From positions 14,233,819 through 14,297,818 of the forward strand of contig NC_084924.1 of assembly GCF_958298935.1 (NCBI RefSeq): a DNA stretch of 64,000 nucleotides. The letters are read 5' to 3'. A program made the position numbers and the translations under genes. The notes beneath the pieces are model-generated. The model saw only the letters and a list, made by a program, of their open reading frames with translations. It ran no database searches and had not been told where the DNA came from. Source of the stretch: Phragmites australis. Lineage: Eukaryota > Streptophyta > Magnoliopsida > Poales > Poaceae. Below, one piece after another: positions 36,312-47,589 of this stretch (the first letter of the stretch is position 1; each line of letters opens with the position of its first letter).

Positions 36312-38322
36312 TGATGTCCCAGAAAATAGAGACACCCGTCTATGACGAGGTAGATAGGGTGAATGTTCTTAGAGATACAATACCTATGTGTTGGTAGCAG
36401 GGCACACTGCGACAAGCACCGATGAGCAAGGAAACAACACAGTAGCAAAGGGGTCAAGCTCTGGGCTAAGGAGGATGTCGTTGAAGATCAGCCCAAGGGA
36501 ACCAGTGTGCTAATGCGGTCACCCCCAAGCAGAACACGCACATGACACGAACACATGAGCAAAGCACGCGCCCACCACGCTATGCCCAGCGCGCGCACAC
36601 CACATACAGAGTGCACATGAGGCACACACAATGTGACGTGAACGTGCGAACAAAGATAGAGCCAAGCACATGCGTTGCCTGGTGACCACGACAAGAATGC
36701 GCACACAAGGTGAGCATCACAGACACCACACATGTGGCTTAGACGCCACCAAGCACAACGCGAGCACACTTGCACAAATGCACATGAAGGCGCAACACAA
36801 CTACCACCACCACAACGGAGTCACAACCACCATGACCACTGTATGCGTGAAGCAACACGCACCTCGTCAAGCTTAGCTGCTCGTCGGACACCAGACAACA
36901 CCACGGCTGAAACCAACGGATCGGCAGACGCATGACAACAAAGCATACAACCAAAGGAAGTGCACCACCATGTCACAAGTGCCATCACCAGAATTGACTG
37001 GGGGAAGCCAAGGAGCGGGAGGAGAAGGATACCAGAGAGAAGGAAAGTGAGCAGGAGACTCAAGGCGCAAAATAGATGGAGAAAAAAGAGATTGAATCGC
37101 CAAAAGAGCAAACCCTCCCCACAAGATTATCCAACGGGGCCAAGAGGATAGTACATGCCTCCACCATCCGAGTCAATCGGTCACCTGATTGACCCCGGCT
37201 AGGGCGGAGTCTACCTCTTCCTGCAGCGCTGCCGCTGCTCATCTTCTAGAAGCTACCTGTGAGGGTGAGGTTGGTCGAGCCTTGATGGGCTACTCGGCCA
37301 TATAGGCCTTGAAGCAACCCATCAGGCCGAAGCCACCTCCTTTCTTCTTCTTTTTTCCTTTCTTTTTAAAATTTGCTCAAATTCAAATCTGACATCAACT
37401 CAAATTCAAATTTTAAAAGGAAAACCCCTCAAATTCCAACAATCCCCACCTTTAACCTTTTTTAAATTTGACAAAATCTTACGAACCCCTTAATTGTTTA
37501 ATATACCATTTTTTTGGTGAAGGTGCGATTAATCTTGAACCTTGCCTAGCCAAAGAAATTACGACTCCGCATAGGCAACTTGGAGGATTGCACCTTGATC
37601 CAGGGCCTTGGTTTGAGGGTTTTAACTTCAAACACAGATAGTACTAGGTAGCAGGACAACACCTCTATCAAGGCAGGGCTTTACAGCCATGCCCTTATAT
37701 CTTTTCATGAACTCACTAGAGAGGATCCCTTTTCCTCTGCTGGATCATGACCACATGACCAGTTCACATAGGTGAGTTCTCCAAGAAATCTTGTAGGATA
37801 ATTTTCCGCCATTTGGCAATGAACTCATTAAGAGCCTGAGCTCAACCTACCATACAGATGAAGCACTTGCAGCTAATGGGACCCATAACAATGTGCTTCT
37901 GGCGTCACTCTACTCCATTCCCTACAACCTAAATCACAAGATCTCTAATCAGATCGGATATGTTTCCACAGGTAACACCTTTAACAGGGTAAGAGCCCCA
38001 TTCCCTAGGACGTTACTTGGATTGGCTTTCTTGCCAAACCCTTGGTGAAAGGATCGGACATATTTCTTTCAGACTTGATGTATTTCACTGCGATTACACT
38101 AGTCTCTCTAGCATGCCGACATGACTTTAACGGTCTTTGAATATGTCAGGTGGTTTTCAAATTGTTCTTTCTACTCTGCACTTTGATAATCATAGCCTGA
38201 TTACCACAGTATACTAGGACCGTTGGAATTGGTTTCTCCAGCATTGGGAGGTCGGACAAGAGGTCTCTCAACCACTCTACCGCCTCTACTGCTACTGAAT
38301 CTAGAGCTACTAGTTCAGCCTC
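36312..38322 (-). mobile_element. Truncated Copia element: RNase H end plus 3' LTR, minus strand
   Basis: From 38322 leftwards the minus strand reads a Copia RNase H C-terminal part: MEAELVALDSVAVEAVEWL, then YCGNQAMIIKV (usual CDN changed to CGN), and KYIKSERNMSDPFTKGL near 38030-38100. After degenerate 3' sequence comes a purine-rich tract next to a TGTTGG LTR start at 37441. The LTR runs left; its end at about 36312 (TG on the plus strand) is a guess. Gag, integrase and RT are missing. Confidence 0.6.
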
Positions 38323-38329
38323 CATGATG

Positions 38330-40257
38330 AATCATGTTATCAATGTCTGTTTATCAACGAGACATGCTAAGTTCTTTGAAAATGTTGAAATCAGTGGGAG
38401 CTCTCAGGGAAGAAAGATTTCACTTGAGGAAAATTGGGTTTATGTTCCTATTCCAATTATCCAAGAGGCTAATGTCCCTACACCTCCTATTGTTGCTGCA
38501 CCTCCAGATATTCAGCCTCAAGAAGAAGATTATGGAATTAGTAGCGCAACACCTAACAATGAGCATCATATAGATTAGACTCCTGTGATCGCGAATGAAC
38601 CCTTAAGAAGATCACAGCGAGAAAGAAGATATGCTCTTTAGAGTGACTATGTCGTTTACATGAATGAAGATGTGAACGACATAGAAAAGGTGGATGATCC
38701 TGCCTCATTTAAGGAGGCCATAATGAGCGAGCATTCATCAAAGTGGCATGAGACCGTGGAGGATGAGAAGGAGTCAATGAGTTTCAATAAGGTCTGGGAC
38801 CTAGTAGAAATTCCTGACAGAGTCAAACCAGTGGGGCTATAAATAGGTTACAAAACTAAGTATGACTCTAAGGGAAATGTCAAAAGGTTTAAGGCAAGAC
38901 TTGTCGCTAAGGGCTTCACTCAGAGAGAAGGGATCGATTATAATGACACATTTTCTCTTGTCTTGAAGGACTCATTTAGAATTGTAATGACGCTAGTGGC
39001 TCATTATGATTTAAAGCTACACCAAATGTATGTTAAAACCGCATTCCTTAACGGTGATTTGCATGAGAATGTATACATGGCTCAACCGGAATGTTTTGTC
39101 ATGGAAGACAAGGAACACATGAGGTGCAGACTTAGGAAATCCATTTATGGACTAAAGCAGTCATCCAGGCAATGGCACCTTAAATTCGATGAAGTCATAA
39201 GAAAGTTCAGCTTCAAAGAAAATGAAGTAGACAACTATATTTACATTAAAGTTAAAGGGGGCAAATTTGTCATTTTGGTATTTTATGTGGATGATATTTT
39301 ACAGGCAAGCAATGATAAGGACATGCTGCATGAGACTAAGCAATTTCTATTGTCCAATTTTGAGATGAAGGATTTTGGTGAAGCCTCTTATGTTTTGGGC
39401 ATTGAGATTCAACAGGACAGGTCCAAAGGGGTATTAGGTCTATCCAAGAGAGCTTACATTGACAGAGTGCTCAAAAGGTATAATATGCATAATTATTCTG
39501 CAACACCTACTCATGTCATTAAAGGGGATAAGTTTGGTTCATTCTAAACCCTGATGAATCAATTAGAAGTTGATCAGATGAAGACGATTCCTTAGGCTCA
39601 TCGGGAGCATTATGTATGCTCAGTTTTGCACTCATCTCGACTTAGCTTACATAACAGGGATGTTGGGCAGATATCAGTAGAATCTAGGATTACAGCACTG
39701 AAAACCTGTCAAGAAGACCTTGTGTTATTTGCAAGGCACTAAGCATTTTATGCTCACATATAAGAAGTCTGATAATCTTGAGGTTATGGGTTATTCGGAT
39801 GCTGACTTTGCGGGGTGCATGGACACAAAGAAGTCAACTGCATGTTATATTTTCTCTCTCCTGGGAGGAGCCATTTCCTAGAAAAGCTTCAAACAATCCC
39901 TTATTGTATATTCTATGATGCAATCTGAGTTTATGGCATGTTATAAGGCCACCTGGCAGGCCGTATGGCTTAAGAATTTTATCTCGGGGCTAAAAGTACT
40001 TGACAACATAACGAAACCGCTCAAGATATACTGTGATAATAAAGCTGTAGTATTCTTTTTGAGTAACAACAAGTCAATTGTTGCTACCAAATATATTGAC
40101 ATAAAGCATCATGCTATGAAAAATAGAATTCAGGATCAGACTATTGAGGTCGAGCATATAGGTACAAAGTTAATACTTTCTAACCCACTAACGAAAGGTT
40201 TACCACCCAATGTATTTAAAGAATATGTTTCCGGCATGAGTTTAACTAATAACCTAT
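38330..40257 (+). pseudogene. pol: Copia RT-RNase H, degenerate
   Basis: RT is open at 38963-39547 with YVDD at about 39283-39297. The segment before it has stops (38576, 38639, 38840). The stop at 38840 stands close to where a conserved Trp codon is usual. RNase H motifs: YSDADFAGC near 39795, SMMQSEFMA at 39912, YCDNKA near 40030 and IEVEHIGTK near 40145. Frame changes lie around 39547-39790. Not functional. Confidence 0.8.
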
Positions 40258-40526
40258 GATTTTGGGATAATTACTGCAAAGATCTCAGTTTCATGATCCT
40301 AGATATAAAGGACCATTAGAGAGAAACTATCTCCCAAAGTATAAACTTTATCCATATTTACTAGAATTGTGCACTATAGGTTATGAGCTCTAGTGACATT
40401 TTGATAGCTACTATGACCACATTGTCCCGGTGTGCTGTTTTGCCAGCATAGGTTTTGATTGAGTATGGACTAAGGATGATAGTGGCATTTTGATAGCTGT
40501 TGTGACAATTCGATCAAGTGGGAGAA

Positions 40527-41013
40527 TATTGGTTGTAAGCTTCTTAGTTAGGCTAACAAACTACCTGATCGAGTCCTTAGGGGGTCGATGGACCCACACA
40601 TGCGCCATAATCAGTGGCGACTCCACCTAATTGGTTTTGGTCCCGATCACCTAGCGCTATATAAAAAGAAGGGTTAGTCGGCGGCCATAGATGATCAATT
40701 CTGTGAGGCTCATGAAAACCCTAATATTCCCGATCTAAAGGTTAGCGCTCGTGGTGACCGAAGGTTGTCACCGTCGTCGGTGTGTTGCCAGCGACTACGC
40801 CAACGGATCTGCTAGCTTCCTTTACACCTTCGACTCGTCTTCACCGAAGTACAGGACCATGTCGTGGCTCTACCCTGATCCGTCAAGACAATTCGCTAAT
40901 AGCTTTGCCTAATCAAGGTTAGACTAAGTTAATTACGTAATTCTGCTGCTAATTGACGGTGCTTACTGATTAGATTAATCTTGATCACCTAGTTTAGGTG
41001 AATTATGCCAACA
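40527..41013 (+). repeat. 3' LTR of the short-LTR Copia element
   Basis: 487 bp between the AAGTGGGAG tract and GCCAACA. It contains TATATAAAAA at 40668-40677. No partner 5' LTR in the window, so no target duplication can be tested. Confidence 0.65.
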
Positions 41014-41372
41014 AATTAGCCGCTGACAAAATGATACAACGGTCATCTAGAATTAGCTTGTTGTACATTGTTGGCAGATGTGTCAACATTTTCTTTTCAT
41101 AAGCACATTTTGAATGAGATGTTTGCATTCGATATGCCTAAGAATCGATCAGTGCTTATTAGATACGATTGTCCTAAGAACTAGGCTGGGTGACGGGATC
41201 AAATCTAAGAGAACATATGAAAAGCGTGCCTTGCCCCTTCCTCAACAAAAATTATCTATACTCCTATAAATATATGAGTTTTGACAGATTCGATCAATCT
41301 CTATCATTCATTCGAGTTGCTCAAACGGTCACCATATAAAGTTAGACTTTGTTTCTCCTTCTAAAAATACTT

Positions 41373-41506
41373 AATCTCCCATTATTTGTCTTTCATATCT
41401 AGACGTCTAATATTTATCTTCTATATAATCCAAAACTACATTCAATCTCTTATTATTTATCTTCCATACCTAAACGTCTAATATTTTTCTTTTATATATT
41501 CACCGT
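41373..41506. repeat. Two-copy 71-bp tandem repeat
   Basis: Imperfect copies starting AATCTCcCATTATTTgTCTT at 41373 and 41444, both with a CGTCTAATATTT core. A second set of diverged tandem copies (TTTCTTTAGAGGGTG-type) follows at about 41510-41640. The rest of 41014-41971 holds no recognisable gene. Confidence 0.7.
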
Positions 41507-41971
41507 TGGGTTTCTTTAGAGGGTGCCGCCTTGCGTACTTTACCTACAACGTTAGGTTTCTCTAAAGAGTGTGCTGCCTCCCGCACTTTGCCTACAACAC
41601 TGACTTTCTAGAGAGGATGCACCATCATTCGCATATTGCATCCACCGTCATATCACGAAGATCGCCTCTATTGTGTTATCTTTACACCTAAGTACTATAG
41701 AAGAATTATTTTCTTCCTCTCACAAATCAGTTATCATCTTGATATTCATCATAGCATTGCATGATTATGTTATTAATTTTATAAATATAAATATCTTTTT
41801 TATACTATATTTTTTTATTTATTCAAATTACTCTATCCTGAGTTGATTTCTCATGTGCAATTACTAGTGGGAAGATAGTACTACTTGCTCCACAGCCCGC
41901 ACTGTCCAACAACATTTTGTAGGCTAAGGTGAGCCGCTTGCGCTGGTACAAGATTCCAAGGCAGTTTCGCC

Positions 41972-43109
41972 CAGGGTTTTACTTACTGTTTTTAAACAGT
42001 AATCACTTCTCAGCAGTAATAAAAATACGCGGTTATCGTGATAATCGCGCGAACTTCGGTTGAAATTTATACAAAATTTATTTGCTATAATTTAAAATTT
42101 GGATAAAAAAATGCCAGATTCTCCATTCGGTAACCAGTCGAATCGGACCGGTTATCGAGCGATTTTCTCGATTTATCGAACAGTTTTCTTGAATTTTTCG
42201 TATTTTCGGTAACCGCTCGGTTTTCTCGATTTTCAGTGAAGTTAAAAAAAAACTAAAAATTTGACTCAATCTTGTAAAATCAATAACTAATTCATCTGAG
42301 TTTCAAATCAAGTGAAACAAATTTTGTTGGTTTTTTTGTAATATGATGTACATGATAAAAGTATTTATACTCATAAAAATTTGAAAATTTTCTGTGAGAA
42401 AATGTATTTTATCAAACCAAATTAAAGGCATAGTTTACTCTTTGCTAATAAAAAATTATGAAACTAATTTTTTTAGTCTTCTTATATGATCCTATATCTT
42501 TTAAAAATACATGAAATCATGAATTAGTTATTGTAACATGCAGGATTGTGTAAGTGTGTTGCAACTAGATTAATTCGTAACTGACCTATCACACCTCTAA
42601 AATTAGTGGAATCACTTTTATTAATTTATTTATACTATACTTTATGTAGGAAAAATAATAGTAGATATGAAAAAGTTAATTACAGTGTTGTTTGTTAACA
42701 TATTTACTTTATGCTTGTGAACTTTGTAAAAATTATAAAGAAATTAATAAAACTCTAAATGAAGTAAAATCAATTTTAAAGATCCACTTAAGATACGTCC
42801 TTAAAAAAATATATGTGTTTGCATGTTAAACTTTTTCTTAACATGAGTTAATAATTGAGCTGCACGCTTCAACTTTTTTCATTTTTTTCGAACTTTCTCC
42901 CTATATAATATGATGCAAACAACGTATTATTTCATTTTTTTCACATAAAGTCTTAGAATTGTCTCTAGGCTTTTTAGGATTTTTTGAATTTTTTATTTTT
43001 TTAAAATTTTTAATTCAAATTCGGTTACCGTTCAATTTCTAAAATCGAACTAGAGCGGTAAACTCAGTATGCGTGAATTTCGACCGATTACCTGCTGAAA
43101 AGAACCCTG
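41972..43109. mobile_element. Non-autonomous hAT-type element
   Basis: Terminal inverted repeats begin CAGGGTTTTACTTAC (left) and, read on the other strand, CAGGGTTCTTTTCAGCAGG (right). Flanking 8-mers GTTTCGCC (41964-41971) and GTTTGGCC (43110-43117) match at 7 of 8 positions, as expected for an aged hAT target duplication. The ends share GGTTA/TAACC and CGGTAAC-type words. Interior is AT-rich with no transposase. Confidence 0.72.
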
Positions 43110-43899
43110 GTTTGGCCTAGCATCTAATGAAAAGTTTTTTTTTACGTCGCACGTCTGTTCGCAAAGCATGTCCCAGAATTAACGAATATTTCCTAATTGG
43201 TGCTATTTAGGGACTCTTGTCAAAAGTAGTATAGGTACTACACGGTATGACAGTAAGAAGTTTCCAAGGGTGAAAGTTTTAGTACAGAATTTCTGCAAAA
43301 ATGCTCGCCCCACACTGTCCCGTCGTAGCAGAAAAAACAATATTTTACAGGCCACCGATGTCGAGCGACACAAAGGCAGACGGGGCCACAGCGCGGACCA
43401 CACGGTGTACGGTAGCAACGCAAAGACAAAGCCTCGTTCGCGTCCACGTACCTACCCAAGCCAAGCGCGGAGCCACAGCACGCTCGACACGGCCGCTGCC
43501 GCTGCCCGCTTCCTCCCTTCCATTTCACGGCGACCCCGAGACGCCGACCCATCCGCATCACCATGACTTCTAGCCGCCCATCCTCCACGCGGACGCACCA
43601 CCTCGCCATCGCATCGCGCGTACTCCCCCAGTCCCCAGCCTGTAGACACACGGAAGGACCCCGAGAGGCCAGCCTCGTTTTCTCCGGTCCTGAGTTCCTG
43701 CCGTCCTGCGCCTCGAACCGAGCAGAGCCGCCCGCCCACGACCACGAATCCCTCTCCCCCACTCTTCCCGCCACACACCACCGCAGAGGCCGAGAGGCTA
43801 CTCACTCGTCTCGCACCGAGATCCCCAACTGCCGCGCGCCCCGCACGGCATGCCGGCCTAGCCCTCTCCGGTTAAAAACCCCGCCTTGCTCCCCATTTT
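43110..43899. promoter_or_regulatory. Upstream region of the CCX gene
   Basis: After the hAT element the sequence becomes very GC-rich from about 43380. Long open frames on both strands here are by-products of composition and show no family features. It probably contains the promoter and 5' UTR of the CCX gene. TTAAAAA at 43872-43878 is too close to the ATG to be a confident TATA box. Confidence 0.5.
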
Positions 43900-45612
43900 A
43901 TGGCGCTCCCGCGCGGGCGCGCGTGCAATAACCCCGTCCCCAGCGCCTGCTTCCTCCTGCTCCTGCTCCTCCTCCTCCTCTCCGCATCCTTCCTTGCCGC
44001 TCCGCGTGACTCCTCAACCTCCACCAACCGCGCGGTAGAGGAGGGGGCGATTATTGATGGTGATAGTGGGTCGTCGTCATCGTCGGCCTCTGGAAACTGC
44101 GAGGAGCTGCAGTCCATCAAGGGCAGGGAGGCTAGGTGCCAGTACCTGCGGACGCACGCGCGGTGCTCGCCGGTGGGGTACGTCGACTACCTCCGCCTCT
44201 TCTACTGCGGCTTCGCCCGCGCGCCGGCGGCCGGGTACGCCGCGCTCCTGCTGTGGCTGGCGCTGCTCTTCTACTTGCTCGGCGACACCGCGTCGGAGTA
44301 CTTCTGCGCGTCGCTCGAGGGGCTCTCGGCGGCGCTGCGGCTGCCGCCGGCCATCGCGGGCGTCACGCTGCTCTCGCTCGGCAACGGCGCTCCCGACGTG
44401 TTCGCCAGCGTCGTCTCCTTCGCTTCGGGCGACGGCGGGGGCGTGGGGCTCAACAGCGCGCTCGGCGGGGCGTTGTTCGTGTCCACGGTAGTCGCTGGGG
44501 TCGTCGCGCTCGCCGTGGGCGCCCGCCGCGGGGTCGTCGTGGAGTGGCGTGGGTTCGTGCGCGACCTCTGCTTCCTCCTCCTCGCGCTCTGCTATTTGCT
44601 CGCCGTGCTGGTGAACGGCGAGGTCACCGTCTGGGCGGCCGTGTCTTTCGTCTCGCTCTACGTCGGCTACGTCGTCCTCGTATGGACGTCACACTGCTGC
44701 GCCGAACAGGGCAAGCCGCTGGTCACCAGCCTCTCCGCGCCGCTCCTCGATGAAGACGACGGCGTCCCGTCGCTGCCGTCCCACTCCAAGACGGCGGCGG
44801 CCGGCCCCACTCCAAGGGGAATAGCCTATCTGCATTGCCTCATGCGCGCGCTCTGCATGCCGCTGTACCTCCCGCGCCGCCTCACCATCCCGGACATCGC
44901 CGCGCACCGCTGGTCCCGGCCCTACGCCGTCGCGTCCGCCGCGCTGGCGCCGGTCCTCCTCGCCGCCACCTGGACCTCGCAGCGCAACCCGGTGTCCTCG
45001 GTGCGCCACAGCCTCGCCGTGCTCCTGGGCGGCGCGCTCCTCGGCCTCCTCCTCGCCGCGCTCGCCGCGGCCACCACGGACGCCGCCTCCCCTCCGCGCG
45101 GCCGTCGGCGCCGCGTGCCGTGGCTCGCCGCGGGGTTCCTGATGAGCGTGCTGTGGGCGTACACCCTGGCCCGCGAGCTGGTGGCGCTCCTGGTGACCAT
45201 CGGTTACATGGTCGGGATCAAGGCGAGCGTGCTGGGAGTCACCGTGCTGGCGTGGGGGGACTCCCTGGGCGACCTGGTCTCGAACGTGGCGATGGCGGTG
45301 CACGGCGGCGCCGGGGGCGCGCAGACGGCGGTGTCCGGGTGCTACGCGGGCCCGCTGTTCAACACGGTGGTGGGCCTGGGCCTGTCGCTGTCGCTGGCGG
45401 CGGGCGCGCAGCACCCGGCGCCGTTCGTGGTGCCCGCGGACGGGGCGGCGTACGAGGCTATGGGGTTCCTGGGCGCGGCGCTGGCGTGGGCGCTGTTCGT
45501 GGTGCCCGTGAGGGGGATGCGCATCGACCGCGTGTACGGGCTGGGACTCATCACCATCTACCTCTGCTTCTTCGCCGTGCGCGTCTTCGAGACGCTCGGC
45601 CTCTGGACATAG
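43900..45612 (+). CDS. CCX: Cation/calcium exchanger (CCX family), full length, intronless
   Basis: 570 residues, within the normal plant CCX range. A hydrophobic leader lies at residues 17-34. Two homologous membrane blocks carry the Na+/Ca2+-exchanger alpha repeats: alpha-1 with GNGAPD at 161-166 and alpha-2 with GDSLGD at 453-458, followed by the conserved CYAGPLFNTVVG at 481-492. The blocks are separated by a cytosolic loop (about 265-340) with an acidic LLDEDDG. About twelve membrane segments are predicted by eye. Such antiporters move K+, Na+ or Ca2+ across the plasma membrane or endomembranes; the exact ion and membrane cannot be read from sequence. The CDS is extremely GC-rich, so other frames and the antisense strand are open over long stretches. 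The first ATG of the frame is used. Confidence 0.95.
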   Translation: MALPRGRACNNPVPSACFLLLLLLLLLSASFLAAPRDSSTSTNRAVEEGAIIDGDSGSSSSSASGNCEELQSIKGREARCQYLRTHARCSPVGYVDYLRLFYCGFARAPAAGYAALLLWLALLFYLLGDTASEYFCASLEGLSAALRLPPAIAGVTLLSLGNGAPDVFASVVSFASGDGGGVGLNSALGGALFVSTVVAGVVALAVGARRGVVVEWRGFVRDLCFLLLALCYLLAVLVNGEVTVWAAVSFVSLYVGYVVLVWTSHCCAEQGKPLVTSLSAPLLDEDDGVPSLPSHSKTAAAGPTPRGIAYLHCLMRALCMPLYLPRRLTIPDIAAHRWSRPYAVASAALAPVLLAATWTSQRNPVSSVRHSLAVLLGGALLGLLLAALAAATTDAASPPRGRRRRVPWLAAGFLMSVLWAYTLARELVALLVTIGYMVGIKASVLGVTVLAWGDSLGDLVSNVAMAVHGGAGGAQTAVSGCYAGPLFNTVVGLGLSLSLAAGAQHPAPFVVPADGAAYEAMGFLGAALAWALFVVPVRGMRIDRVYGLGLITIYLCFFAVRVFETLGLWT

Positions 45613-47129
45613 CCGCTCGCAGTTGCAGTGACACTCCCTGCCTGCCTTGATTTATTTCTCACTGATCGTGGTAGAATCAAACTGGTAATGGTAGATCTAG
45701 ATTGGTAAATGATAGCCAAAAAAAAAGATGAAGGCTAGATAATCGTGTATATTACTTAGTAGTAGCACTACACCACAAGTAGGTGTTGATTGGTCGGTGT
45801 TGTGCCAGTAATTCTTTTTCTTCCTCGTCACTTCTGGGGAAAGAAGGGGCTTTGACTAGAGGATGCAGGGAAAAACATGTTTGTTGTATTCATAAGCCGT
45901 GACAAATAGTAGCGGCACCAAGTGAAAAGGTTGGGCCTGTTTGATTCATGCCCCCAACCGGCCGAAGCCAAATTTTGGTCAGGGCCAAAATCAGGGTAAC
46001 GTCAAATTTTGGTTTGGCTTTTGGTGTTTGGTTTGACGTAAAACCAAAAGTTTAGCGGGTCAAAATCGGGTAGATGATTAGGCTGTCTAAGTTTTGCTTA
46101 AAAAAGTTGTAGAAAAATGTTAGCCGTCAATTTTTTCCGAGACAGTCAAATGTTGGTCTCGTACCAAACAGACGCTAAGGTTCGATCGCAAACGTATATG
46201 GTTCTAAGTTTTTGGGTGAACTAGTCATTAGGCCCGTCCATGGGTTGGGTAGGCGGGCGCGTGAGCCAGAGTCGAAACACCGGAGCGGGATTTTCGGGAG
46301 CGGAACACAAACGAACGAAGTATGAGGTAAGTAATTTCTGCGAAGTTTAGAGATAGTCTGTAGAACTGAGGCAGGATATCCTGTCTAAGTATGTATTTTT
46401 AGAGAAGTTAGATCTGTTGGTTTTAGCGCTCCACCATAGCCGAGGGTCCGTGGTCTCCCCTACCAGTCCCCCACCGCGGATGGGGGCGAGCACTTCGCGG
46501 TTGGCGCGCGCTTCCTCTCAAGTCTGGACGAAACGACGCCATCTGCCTTGTCCCTTTCCTCGGAGCGTTTGGCGTTGCTGTCATGAGAAGGAAGGGATCT
46601 CCCTCCCTCTCCCTCTCCCGGAGTAAGCTTCTTGACGATCGAGGATGCAAGACGGGATCCGTCTTGTTTACTTGCAAAGAAACAAGCCAGACCTTGGTCA
46701 GATTATGATCGCAGCTCCTCCTTTCTTTGCGTCAAAATCTGTCAAGTTGCAGCGACCCATACGTGTAGCTTCGTCGGCGATCTCTCCTCGTTGGTTTGCG
46801 ACGTGGATTTGATCAAGCAGCGTCACCCGACACAAGTAGTCACAACAGCTGAACGGCGTTGACCTCTGAATAGAGCTGGTTACTTGCTTTTGCTGCGCTT
46901 TATATATGGGTTATATATTTGCCTGGAACGCGCTTACAAGACGGCAGGTAACTTCGGTTCAGGTCTTAACGCGCAGAAGGGAAGACCTCGGGCTCGCCGT
47001 CGTCAACAAAGTGAAATGATTTTATACTGGTGCTTTCGATTCTTTTCTTCTTCGTTCCGTGGATTAGTTAGGAGAAGCAAAGCATGGTATCAGCTGCTTC
47101 CAATTCTTTGGAAACAAAGCACTCTGGAC
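45613..47129. other. Intergenic downstream of CCX
   Basis: Includes the CCX 3' UTR and one Tourist-like MITE (listed). A moderately GC-rich segment at 46420-46860 has open frames of 65-85 codons on both strands without recognisable features. No gene is supported. Confidence 0.4.
45933..46175. mobile_element. Tourist-like MITE
   Basis: Left end GGGCCTGTTTGATTC and right end GTACCAAACAGACGC form inverted ends of the common grass (G)G-CTGTTTG type. The interior repeats CCAAATTTTGGT-like words. Target duplication is not clear (TAA on the right only). Confidence 0.5.
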
Positions 47130-47589
47130 CAGGGGCGAACACAGACCAAAATATTTGGGGGCTCCTTCAACCATGCTACTATGAAATAAATTATGTCCTA
47201 TAATTGGGTGGATCGAAGTAATTTCGTATAGAAACTTAAAAGGGAAAAATATAAAACACATCAAACATAAAGAAAAGACAGATAGAGAATATGGTCCTAC
47301 AAAACCAATGAATAACAGCATAACACACGACGGATGATGGTAGCCCATTATTCCTCTTGATAAGTGGTATATATATATATAACATTAAACATGGTAAATT
47401 AGCGATATAATAATTTCTTTCGAGTTTCAAATAATTATGAACATTAGAAGAGAATAGAGTATACCAATAATTTAGTTTCAGACACTAACATATGACGTTT
47501 TTTCATGTCTTCAAACTGTTTTATAATTTTTTTCATTGCTAATGTTTCTAAATATCTCATTCTCAGTGTAGTATACCTTCAAGTCACTT

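Larger units (their letters stand above)
38323..41013 (+). mobile_element. Truncated Copia element: RT/RNase H and 3' LTR, plus strand
   Basis: Begins abruptly in the integrase-RT linker (TRHAKFFENVEI). RT and RNase H follow, then AAGTGGGAG as polypurine tract and a 3' LTR. The LTR (40527-41013, 487 bp) starts TATTGG (from usual TGTTGG) and ends GCCAACA, with a TATATAAAAA core promoter at 40668-40677. Its sequence differs from the Sirevirus above and resembles short-LTR Copia lineages. 5' LTR, gag and most of integrase are absent. Confidence 0.8.

Noticed and set aside
36488..37242. Overlapping 60-95 codon frames on both strands
   Set aside because: They lie in the LTR-like region of a truncated Copia element, are Cys/Val/Leu-biased and show no domain.
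41255..41880. Possible Helitron
   Set aside because: TCTATACTCCTATAAA after an A at 41254 resembles a Helitron 5' end, but no GC-rich hairpin followed by CTRR was found downstream. TTACTAGT near 41867 lacks a hairpin.
44136..45650. Several 140-270 codon frames on both strands over CCX
   Set aside because: They are by-products of the very high GC at third positions. Only the 43900-45612 frame has exchanger motifs and membrane segments.
46417..46862. Short frames in a moderately GC-rich segment
   Set aside because: No domain, no splice structure and frames on both strands; not supportable as a gene.
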